Shown here piece after piece: positions 12,401-23,000 of a DNA stretch of 64,000 bases. Position numbers and translations under genes: made by a program. The notes under the pieces were generated by a model, which had not been told where the DNA came from, did not search any database, and saw only the letters and a list, made by a program, of their open reading frames with translations. Numbering within the stretch: position 1 is the first letter of the stretch; every line of letters begins with the position of its first letter. Source of the DNA: Ampullaceana balthica (taxonomy: Eukaryota > Mollusca > Gastropoda > Lymnaeidae); the NCBI GenBank assembly GCA_944989445.1, contig CALYLW010000132.1, positions 1 through 64,000 on the forward strand, in the 5' to 3' direction.

Positions 12401-15400
12401 GTGGTATGAAGTAGCCACATTTAATGTGAACAAAGTCTTGGTGGTATGAAGTAGCCACATTTAATGTGAACAAAGTCTTGGTGGTATGAAGTAGCCACAT
12501 TTAATGTGAACAAAGTCTTGGTGGTATGAAGTAGCCACATTTAATGTGAACAAAGTCTTGGTGGTATGAAGTAGCCACATTTAATGTGAACAAAGTCTTG
12601 GTGGTATGAAGTAGCCACATTTAATGTGAACAAAGTCTTGGTGGTATGAAGTAGCCACATTTAATGTGAACAAAGTCTTGGTGGTATGAAGTAGCCACAT
12701 TTAATGTGAACAAAGTCTTGGTGGTATGAAGTAGCCACATTTAATGTGAACAAAGTCTTGGTGGTATGAAGTAGCCACATTTAATGTGAACAAAGTCTTG
12801 GTGGTATGAAGTAGCCACATTTAATGTGAACAAAGTCTTGGTGGTATGAAGTAGCCACATTTAATGTGAACAAAGTCTTGGTGGTATGAAGTAGCCACAT
12901 TTAATGTGAACAAAGTCTTGGTGGTATGAAGTAGCCACATTTAATGTGAACAAAGTCTTGGTGGTATGAAGTAGCCACATTTAATGTGAACAAAGTCTTG
13001 GTGGTATGAAGTAGCCACATTTAATGTGAACAAAGTCTTGGTGGTATGAAGTAGCCACATTTAATGTGAACAAAGTCTTGGTGGTATGAAGTAGCCACAT
13101 TTAATGTGAACAAAGTCTTGGTGGTATGAAGTAGCCACATTTAATGTGAACAAAGTCTTGGTGGTATGAAGTAGCCACATTTAATGTGAACAAAGTCTTG
13201 GTGGTATGAAGTAGCCACATTTAATGTGAACAAAGTCTTGGTGGTATGAAGTAGCCACATTTAATGTGAACAAAGTCTTGGTGGTATGAAGTAGCCACAT
13301 TTAATGTGAACAAAGTCTTGGTGGTATGAAGTAGCCACATTTAATGTGAACAAAGTCTTGGTGGTATGAAGTAGCCACATTTAATGTGAACAAAGTCTTG
13401 GTGGTATGAAGTAGCCACATTTAATGTGAACAAAGTCTTGGTGGTATGAAGTAGCCACATTTAATGTGAACAAAGTCTTGGTGGTATGAAGTAGCCACAT
13501 TTAATGTGAACAAAGTCTTGGTGGTATGAAGTAGCCACATTTAATGTGAACAAAGTCTTGGTGGTATGAAGTAGCCACATTTAATGTGAACAAAGTCTTG
13601 GTGGTATGAAGTAGCCACATTTAATGTGAACAAAGTCTTGGTGGTATGAAGTAGCCACATTTAATGTGAACAAAGTCTTGGTGGTATGAAGTAGCCACAT
13701 TTAATGTGAACAAAGTCTTGGTGGTATGAAGTAGCCACATTTAATGTGAACAAAGTCTTGGTGGTATGAAGTAGCCACATTTAATGTGAACAAAGTCTTG
13801 GTGGTATGAAGTAGCCACATTTAATGTGAACAAAGTCTTGGTGGTATGAAGTAGCCACATTTAATGTGAACAAAGTCTTGGTGGTATGAAGTAGCCACAT
13901 TTAATGTGAACAAAGTCTTGGTGGTATGAAGTAGCCACATTTAATGTGAACAAAGTCTTGGTGGTATGAAGTAGCCACATTTAATGTGAACAAAGTCTTG
14001 GTGGTATGAAGTAGCCACATTTAATGTGAACAAAGTCTTGGTGGTATGAAGTAGCCACATTTAATGTGAACAAAGTCTTGGTGGTATGAAGTAGCCACAT
14101 TTAATGTGAACAAAGTCTTGGTGGTATGAAGTAGCCACATTTAATGTGAACAAAGTCTTGGTGGTATGAAGTAGCCACATTTAATGTGAACAAAGTCTTG
14201 GTGGTATGAAGTAGCCACATTTAATGTGAACAAAGTCTTGGTGGTATGAAGTAGCCACATTTAATGTGAACAAAGTCTTGGTGGTATGAAGTAGCCACAT
14301 TTAATGTGAACAAAGTCTTGGTGGTATGAAGTAGCCACATTTAATGTGAACAAAGTCTTGGTGGTATGAAGTAGCCACATTTAATGTGAACAAAGTCTTG
14401 GTGGTATGAAGTAGCCACATTTAATGTGAACAAAGTCTTGGTGGTATGAAGTAGCCACATTTAATGTGAACAAAGTCTTGGTGGTATGAAGTAGCCACAT
14501 TTAATGTGAACAAAGTCTTGGTGGTATGAAGTAGCCACATTTAATGTGAACAAAGTCTTGGTGGTATGAAGTAGCCACATTTAATGTGAACAAAGTCTTG
14601 GTGGTATGAAGTAGCCACATTTAATGTGAACAAAGTCTTGGTGGTATGAAGTAGCCACATTTAATGTGAACAAAGTCTTGGTGGTATGAAGTAGCCACAT
14701 TTAATGTGAACAAAGTCTTGGTGGTATGAAGTAGCCACATTTAATGTGAACAAAGTCTTGGTGGTATGAAGTAGCCACATTTAATGTGAACAAAGTCTTG
14801 GTGGTATGAAGTAGCCACATTTAATGTGAACAAAGTCTTGGTGGTATGAAGTAGCCACATTTAATGTGAACAAAGTCTTGGTGGTATGAAGTAGCCACAT
14901 TTAATGTGAACAAAGTCTTGGTGGTATGAAGTAGCCACATTTAATGTGAACAAAGTCTTGGTGGTATGAAGTAGCCACATTTAATGTGAACAAAGTCTTG
15001 GTGGTATGAAGTAGCCACATTTAATGTGAACAAAGTCTTGGTGGTATGAAGTAGCCACATTTAATGTGAACAAAGTCTTGGTGGTATGAAGTAGCCACAT
15101 TTAATGTGAACAAAGTCTTGGTGGTATGAAGTAGCCACATTTAATGTGAACAAAGTCTTGGTGGTATGAAGTAGCCACATTTAATGTGAACAAAGTCTTG
15201 GTGGTATGAAGTAGCCACATTTAATGTGAACAAAGTCTTGGTGGTATGAAGTAGCCACATTTAATGTGAACAAAGTCTTGGTGGTATGAAGTAGCCACAT
15301 TTAATGTGAACAAAGTCTTGGTGGTATGAAGTAGCCACATTTAATGTGAACAAAGTCTTGGTGGTATGAAGTAGCCACATTTAATGTGAACAAAGTCTTG

Positions 15401-17329
15401 GTGGTATGAAGTAGCCACATTTAATGTGAACAAAGTCTTGGTGGTATGAAGTAGCCACATTTAATGTGAACAAAGTCTTGGTGGTATGAAGTAGCCACAT
15501 TTAATGTGAACAAAGTCTTGGTGGTATGAAGTAGCCACATTTAATGTGAACAAAGTCTTGGTGGTATGAAGTAGCCACATTTAATGTGAACAAAGTCTTG
15601 GTGGTATGAAGTAGCCACATTTAATGTGAACAAAGTCTTGGTGGTATGAAGTAGCCACATTTAATGTGAACAAAGTCTTGGTGGTATGAAGTAGCCACAT
15701 TTAATGTGAACAAAGTCTTGGTGGTATGAAGTAGCCACATTTAATGTGAACAAAGTCTTGGTGGTATGAAGTAGCCACATTTAATGTGAACAAAGTCTTG
15801 GTGGTATGAAGTAGCCACATTTAATGTGAACAAAGTCTTGGTGGTATGAAGTAGCCACATTTAATGTGAACAAAGTCTTGGTGGTATGAAGTAGCCACAT
15901 TTAATGTGAACAAAGTCTTGGTGGTATGAAGTAGCCACATTTAATGTGAACAAAGTCTTGGTGGTATGAAGTAGCCACATTTAATGTGAACAAAGTCTTG
16001 GTGGTATGAAGTAGCCACATTTAATGTGAACAAAGTCTTGGTGGTATGAAGTAGCCACATTTAATGTGAACAAAGTCTTGGTGGTATGAAGTAGCCACAT
16101 TTAATGTGGACAAAGTCTTGGTGGTATGAAGTAGCCACATTTAATGTGAACAAAGTCTTGGTGGTATGAAGTAGCCACATTTAATGTGAACAAAGTCTTG
16201 GTGGTATGAAGTAGCCACATTTAATGTGAACAAAGTCTTGGTGGTATGAAGTAGCCACATTTAATGTGAACAAAGTCTTGGTGGTATGAAGTAGCCATAT
16301 TTAATGTGAACAAAGTCTTGGTGGTATGAAGTAGCCACATTTAATGTGAACAAATCTTGGTGGTATGAAGTAGCCACATGTAATGTGAACAAAGTCTTGG
16401 TGGTATGAAGTAGCCACATTTAATGTGAATAAAGTCTTGGTGGTATGAAGTAGCCTTATTTAATGTGAACAAAGTCTTGGTGGTATGAAGTAGCCACATT
16501 TAATGTGAACAAAGTCTTGGTGGTATGAAGTAGCCTTATTTAATGTGAACAAAGTCTTGGTGGTATGAAGTAGCCACATTTAATGTGAACAAATCTTGGT
16601 GGTATGAAGTAGCCACATGTAATGTGAACAAAGTCTTGGTGGTATGAAGTAGCCACATTTAATGTGAATAAAGTCTTGGTGGTATGAAGTAGCCTTATTT
16701 AATGTGAACAAAGTCTTGGTGGTATGAAGTAGCCACATTTAATGTGAACAAAGTCTTGGTGGTATGAAGTAGCCACATTTAATGTGAACAAAGTCTTGGT
16801 GGTATGAAGTAGCCACATTTAATGTGAACAAAGTCTTGGTGGTATGAAGTAGCCACATTTAATGTGAGCAAAGTCTTGGTGGTATGAAGTAGCCACATTT
16901 AATGTGAACAAAGTCTTGGTGGTATGAAGTAGCCTTATTTAATGTGAACAAAGTCTTGGTGGTATGAAGTAGCCACATTTAATGTGGACAAAGTCTTGGT
17001 GGTATGAAGTAGCCACATTTAATGTGAACAAAGCCTTGGGAGTATGAAGTAGCCACATTTAATATGAACAAAGTCTTGGTGGTATGAAGTAGCCACATTT
17101 AATGTGAACAAAGTCTTGGTGGTATGAAGTAGCCACATTTAATGTGAACAAAGTCTTGGTGGTATGAAGTAGCCTTATTTAATGTGAACAAAGTCTTGGT
17201 GGTATGAAGTAGCCACATTTAATGTGAACAAATCTTGGTGGTATGAAGTAGCCACATGTAATGTGAACAAAGTCTTGGTGGTATGAAGTAGCCACATTTA
17301 ATGTGAACAAAGCCTTGGGAGTATGAAGT
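403..17329. repeat. 40-bp satellite array, about 423 copies
   Basis: The unit begins GGTGGTATGAAGTAGCCACA, is 40 bp long and 37.5% GC, and repeats head to tail for 16.9 kb. It contains the near-palindrome CACATTTAATGTG (6-bp arms CACATT/AATGTG around one T). Copies from 403 to about 9,149 (some 218 units) appear identical by eye. One copy near 9,151 lacks a single A, giving 39 bp and shifting the phase. A T-to-G change (CACATGTAAT) occurs at 10,501, 11,301 and 12,061, spaced 800 and 760 bp. Short reading frames on the minus strand exist only where this change removes a TAA, so they are not genes. No function can be assigned; a centromeric, subtelomeric or heterochromatic block is possible. 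Confidence 0.98.
16081..17329. repeat. Divergent right edge of the satellite with higher-order repeats
   Basis: Substitutions and single-base deletions accumulate over the last ~1.2 kb: CCTTATTT for CCACATTT, GAATAAAG for GAACAAAG, CAAATCTT for CAAAGTCTT, and AGCCTTGGGA near the end. A block of six units (one deleted copy, one CACATGTAAT copy, one GAATAAAG copy and CCTTATTT copies) is repeated with a 239-bp offset (deletion copies at 16,351 and 16,590). A third deletion copy lies at 17,229, 639 bp on. This is the pattern of segmental unequal exchange at an array border. Confidence 0.9.
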
Positions 17330-17960
17330 CTCAATCACAACTTTCTGTGTTCTTAGCTTCCCACTTTTCTGGCCTTTCTCCTAGCTCTTCTTTCTATCGC
17401 CTATTCCGTCCTTCGCTCCTCTACTAGTTATACGCTCTCGTCGACAGCTGTGCGCTAAGATGATCGGTCCTCTGCTTTACACTCCTGGTCGCTTATGCTT
17501 AAGCTGACTGCTTTCATGTCTCTCTGACAGACATCTTTATATCGGAGACTTAGGCAACCTGTCTTCCTTTTTTTGCCATGTTAATTCTCCATATAAGAGG
17601 TCCTTGGGGATGCGACTTAGGCTCAATCTTTTTACATGTCCAAGCTATCTCATGCGTCTTTCACTAAGGATTGAGAGCATGTTTTGGGCCTTGGCACGCA
17701 TCCGGACCTCACTATTTGCACTTTTTCAGATCATTTAATGCCAAGGATGAAGCGAAGGAACCTCAAGTGGAAGCTATTTAGCATAAGTTCATGGGATGTG
17801 TAAGTGGTGCATGTCTCGCTCGCGTATAGCAAGCATTGTGCTGATAACACAGGCCCGATAGAAGCTCGTGCAAGGGTGGGAGTAAAACTGTTTTGCCGAT
17901 ATCTTTCAAACTTTTGGAGATGTGCCATGATTTTCAGGGTCTTTTCCACAAGCTATTATT
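17330..17960 (-). mobile_element. LINE reverse transcriptase C-terminal fragment (degenerate)
   Basis: On the minus strand, 17,949-17,731 reads through a sequence including YASETCTTYTSHE and LNSFHLRFLRFILGIK. This is the conserved region after the palm domain in AP-endonuclease LINEs of the type usually annotated 'endonuclease-reverse transcriptase'. Below 17,731 the frame is broken, but residues of the downstream region (thumb and tail) can be followed to the satellite border at 17,330. No endonuclease or catalytic RT motif is present. It abuts the last satellite copy directly and faces the related copy at 18,010-18,900. Confidence 0.8.
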
Positions 17961-18009
17961 ATTTGAGCCTATTTTGATGGAATTTGCATATCTGGAGTGA
18001 ATAAATCCA

Positions 18010-18900
18010 TTTGAAAAGACTTGATCTTTATAAAGTGGAGAACATCATCTTCTTAGGCTTTACCTCAGCCCTCTATGATGATAGAGGATGAAATTGATAG
18101 CGTTGGAAACGTTATGTTGGATCATAAATACTCTTTTTAAAAATATTTTATTGTCTTGAAATGAATTTTTCTTATATAATTAACCTGAATCATTAGATTA
18201 ACTTTATTGATGATGATTTTATATCGGGCCTGTGTCGTCATTACGCTGATATACGGGAGCAAAACAATGACCACTTATACATCCCATGAGCGCAAGCTTA
18301 ATAGCTTCAGCTTGAGTCGCATCCTTGTTATTAAATGGCAGGACAAAGTGCCAAATAGTGAGGTCCAAATGCGTGCAAATATCGTTTTAAATCCTTAGTA
18401 AAAATGCCTAAGTTTGCTAGGAATGTCAAAAAAATTAGCCCCGGTCGTATCTCCAAGAACCTCATATATGGATTACTGACATTGGGAAAGAGGAAGACAA
18501 GTCGCAAACGTCTCCGATGTAAAGATGTCTTCCAGAGAGACATTAAAGCAGCCAGAATAATCACAAGTGAATGGGACTGCAGAGCAGAAGACCTATCTAC
18601 GTTGCGCACAGTTGTAAAAGAGGGCGTCACACTAGCCCAGGAGCGAAGGATTGAGGAGGCTACAGACAGAAGAGCTAGGAGAAAGGCCAAACATTGGGAA
18701 GCACAGAACGCGTGTGCAAAAGCTGTGGAAAAGACTGTCACTCAAGGGTAGGACTGATCAGCCACACGAGGAAAAGCAACCCAACACCCCTGTGTGACTA
18801 CTTAGTTTGTAACTAAAAAAATAGTTTCTGCTTTTTCATGCGATATTCTACATTCCTCACTGCAGCTGGACCTCATTCTTTTAAAACAGTTTTTTTGTTC
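18010..18900 (+). mobile_element. LINE 3' end with terminal zinc finger (frameshifted)
   Basis: The fragment starts with a broken stretch around 18,010-18,115 (YKVENIIFLG, then EDEID in another frame), followed by an AT-rich interruption to about 18,210. 18,207-18,398 encodes the RT C-terminal region with YGSKTMTTYTSHERKLNSF and KWQDKVPN. 18,404-18,751 continues the tail (GKRKTSRKRLRCKDVFQRD, RRARRKAKHWE). A frameshift near 18,700 then moves the terminal zinc finger into the +1-register frame: CKSCGKDCHSRVGLISH, ending at a TAA at 18,814-18,816. The 3' tail (CATTCCTCACTGCAGCTGG) recurs at 51,187-51,310 and 51,395-51,505. Non-functional. Confidence 0.85.
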
Positions 18901-19893
18901 ATTGTATGTAACATTATATAGCGCCATACCCGAGCATACGGCTGGATTCACTACAACTTACAATTATTGCCAACAACTTGAGACAACAAAAATTGCACTC
19001 TTATCTTCCTAAACATCTTTACATACACAACATTATATACAAATGTCTATACGTCGACATATATTCGTCATATACCAGTATTTTGATTGAGACCGATCAG
19101 CGCACGTCATTGCATGTTCTCCGAAACAGGTCTCCTGGACAAAAGGAATATCTTCAGCATAGTCAAAGTGTTACTCTAGTCACGTGGTTCAAATGATAAA
19201 AAGACGACATTATTGTGATGTGAAATTGTATTTACTACCTTTTGTTTTGTTACGCTAAGGAATACCTCTCTTCAAAACGTGCGTTGTTTTGTTGCGTTAT
19301 TTTCTTGCTAGCCAATCCCCGTTCATTAAATGGTGTTTATAATATTTACAAATTAGTCCACAAAAACATTTTAAAAACAACGAACATCCTTGTTTTTTTA
19401 AGATTCTTTAAGCAAGAGATCTTAAAAAATGATTTGCCTTAAGGAGGCGCTTCAAAACATCAACCAGATATGTAATACATAATACAGCTAGCGCACACTT
19501 CTAACGCGCCTCACCGCTGCACAATTATATCTTGCATACTGGTCATGTGGTATATAAACTAAATTTTCGAGGCCTTCAAGTCGGATCTATCGGCTTGCAT
19601 ACAGGATTTGTGATAATTTATCATTTCTTTCATGACCATTAATCAGGGATCAAAAATTATTTAATGGTCGTATGCCAAAGGTGTATCAAACGGCTAACAG
19701 ATAGAAATTAGGATGATTTAAAATGTCTTTTAAACCAGTTTTCAATTTTGATCAAGATTTTTGCATTTTCTAGCCTATGTCGTAAATGGAGCATTACAGG
19801 TGAACCATGCAATGTGTTAAAAGTGCCTTATTATGTAGTGGTTGGTTTAAGATATTTTTCGTGGACCTTCTTTGATTTTATTGCAAATATTAC
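18901..19893. other. Unassigned; downstream flank of the LRR gene
   Basis: I see no repeat or transposon signature. Short open frames here are AT-rich and match nothing I recognise. The last coding exon of the LRR gene should lie downstream of 19,894 on the minus strand. A possible 3' splice site (TTCTATCTGTTAG, near 19,694-19,706) would add two codons then TGA, followed by an ATTAAA about 30 bp on. This is weak and untested. Confidence 0.4.
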
Positions 19894-20080
19894 CTAGGCT
19901 AGCTGCGAAAATGAGTTCTGTAATGTGAAGACAACTTTGTGCCAGTAGTTTCAGCGTAGTGGACGAGACACGGCAGTGTGTCATTTGAAGCTTTTCCAGA
20001 GTCTTGCAAGCTCTAAAAACATTGTTGAGACCAGAGGAGTCCCACAAATTCTCACACCAGGATACATTCAATGTTTTTAA
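19894..20080 (-). CDS. LRR gene exon 9 (last one found)
   Basis: A 187-bp exon with acceptor TTTTAAAACAG and donor GTAATA, ending in phase 1. It encodes LKTLNVSWCENLWDSSGL, then LEKLQMTHCRVSSTTLKLL and LHITELIFAASL. A further exon is required because the frame is open at the donor. Confidence 0.85.
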
Positions 20081-23000
20081 CTGTTTTAAAAAAAGGACAC
20101 GAGCTTAAACTTTTATATTTTTTATACAAGTATCTTTTTGAAAAATTTCAATACGATTATTGTGTGTTCTTCCAACAGCTGACAAGATCGTTCTTTATAT
20201 ATTTCTTTTTGCTTTTTTTATGTATTGGAAATAAATTAATTTGATTTTAAATCGATTTCTAGAAAACAATGTAATTATAATTATAATATAACCGGTCATG
20301 TCAACAGCCTAGCAGACTTAAAAAAATTAACATATAACAGATTATCTAGATCAGTGGTTCCCAAACTGTTTTGATCCACGGACCCCTTTTATACTCAAAA
20401 CTTCCCCACCGACCCCCAAGTGAAAAACATTTTTATTAAATGCAGAGTACAAAAATTACAAAGCAAAATTTTGATGACAAGTACGGTTTTTATGGAAATG
20501 CTCACTTTTGTTTAAGATTAAATTGAAAACAATTAATAACTTGGATTAACGTGAGGAGATTTTATGAATGTACGCAGAGGCGTCACTAGGGTTGGTGTCA
20601 CCCGGGGCGGTTGCTCATGGTGTCACCCCCTCAAGACTTACCCCATAGAACTCCTCTGAATCTTTCAGGGCCAAATAACGGGAACATGCAGAATTTTACG
20701 TTTTGGTGTCAACCCTTGTGATGGTGTCATCCGGGGCGGCCCGCCGCCACCGCACCCCCCTAGTGACGCCACTGAGTGTACGAGCAACAAAGCCAGTCCA
20801 AGGACGTTCCCCCACCGTTTTGTGGCATGTTTTAGCTCCTCTCCAACAGCCATCTCGACCGTCATACATGTGCATCAAGTCAAAAATATTATTCATTATA
20901 GTTAAAATAAATAACTCGTAAAACCAGAGCTTTTGAGTATAAATCCGCTCGTGCATAACTCAAAAAGAAGTCTCGGAAGAAATACTGCATAAAAAATAAC
21001 TCGTTTTGAACGTCCGCGTAAACGTGGTCAATTAATATGTTAGGCTTTTGGAGTCATATGTGTTTGCGGGACCAATCGCTATCGATGACCGCATGGAACA
21101 TAGCCTTTTATTTTATATGATTTATGACCTACTCAATTTTTGTGTGTAGGAATCGCAAATCCTCACGAGCACCAACTTCTAGTCGTTTATTTTATTTTTT
21201 GTTGTCGTTTTTTATGATGAGGTTCATAACGCCACTGAATCTTTGTTCTACCAATAGGAAAACAGTCAAAAAGTTCAAGCACAATAACCTATAATGCATG
21301 ATATAAAATTGGGATCTGACTTTGTAACCAGAATTTGTGCTATCCTAGTCCAATCATTGGTTTTAGTTCCTCATTTGTGGATATTTCAATAAGCTGTTCC
21401 TGTATTAGTATGTATTCATCTTTGTTTTGGACCTGAGTTTGTCCATGCGCTAAAGAGTTCAATTGCCATTCGGAAATATCCAGTAGTGACGAATGCCTAC
21501 AAATCTTTGGTTCAGGTCTGAGGTATGCACGAAGAGCCGTTAAGTTTTGACAGTAAGCCAGCGAATCTTTATCTCTATTTTGCAATTTCAAAAGATTTGA
21601 AAACTGAGAACATTCTCCTTTTCTTAAGTTTTGTTTGCACAGAAAAAGGTTTACAACAAACTCAGATATACTGCTTATTGTTTTGATTAAAATTAATTTG
21701 TTACCTTGTAGTAGTTGTAGTTTCAAATTAGTTTCGTTTAAGTTGGGTAAATAATTCATTCATAAAGGAAATGTCATTATTTAGTTAATTATGTTGCAGA
21801 TCATTGTCTTTGTTTTCCAGGAATTCGGACACTGAATCAAAGAGAGCATAAAATCGATTTAAATATGTACGTGTTGATAACCAAAGTACTTCTGTGTGAA
21901 TAAATAATCCATTATAGTCTTCTTAATTTTCCAAACCATAGTGAACAAATAATCATTCATCAAGGCATTCCTTTTGATTGTATTAACTGCTCTAATGACA
22001 TAATGTAGTGATCCATGCAAACTTTCACTAAGATTTTTTTGAATATTTGATGTTGATGAATGACTAAATTTACTGAAAATTGATTAGATACAGAATGTTT
22101 ACAGTATGCCAGAAAGTCAAGAGTATTGCTTTAACTTCAAATAATTTTTTAAAAATTCAGTAAATAACGTTTCACCTTTTGTATCTGTTTCGAAACATTT
22201 AGCCATACTTCAAATATTCAATAACATTGTATTGTCGGCCTTGTTTCTTCGGCTCACTCTGTGCTGGATTTACCTATTTGCTAAACAAGCTATAACTTAG
22301 GGCCCCTGCCTTCTTGGGGGCCTCCGGAATTTTGTTTTCATTTTTGTCACCTTATATAGAATATCTAGGCTTCAAAAGGGCCTTAAATAGCTTAGGGCCC
22401 CATCAAGTCTAAATCCAGCCTTGGGCTCACTCATTCTCTTATCTGTTGTAACAGACCACTGTTAAAAATTAATAACGTTTTCAATGGAATTCTACAGTAA
22501 AGCACTATTGCAAACATAATTTGATGATAGGATACAATTTAGATAAATATTACTTCCCGACACATCGAGAAATACACAACCTTGCAACCCGGCTCGTAGA
22601 TTCAAGTTAAACACTTGCATTGTTCTACTTATAGTTATAGCAATTCGGTATTTCTTTTGCATCAAGCTTGACCTTTCAACAAACCAATTATTTTGATTGG
22701 TTATAGATGAGGGAATTACAGTAGTTCTACTACTTTTTCTACTTAAAACAACATGGTATCCATGAAGGATAGCATCTAAGATGGTATTTAATTAGTAGAA
22801 AAGGAATTGACATACTATTTTATTTATTATTATTTATTTTAATTTCAATAATATTAAAAGTTTGATCAGTTTTATTATTTGATGTTAAACCTTGCACGGA
22901 CCCCCTTACGTTGTTCAGGGACCCCAAATCAATTTTAATTTTCCACGGACCCCCTAAAGGGTACCACGGACCCCTGGGGTCCATACGGACCACTTTGGGG

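Noticed and set aside
403..17329. CRISPR-like array
   Set aside because: There are no variable spacers; the whole 40-bp unit is repeated, and the surroundings are animal DNA with introns and LINEs.
18331..18741. 136-residue minus-strand frame
   Set aside because: It is the complement of the LINE tail and zinc-finger coding sequence on the plus strand.
20665..20956. Overlapping frames on both strands
   Set aside because: They fall across the GC-rich MITE at 20,575-20,774 and its flank; no coding signal beyond composition.
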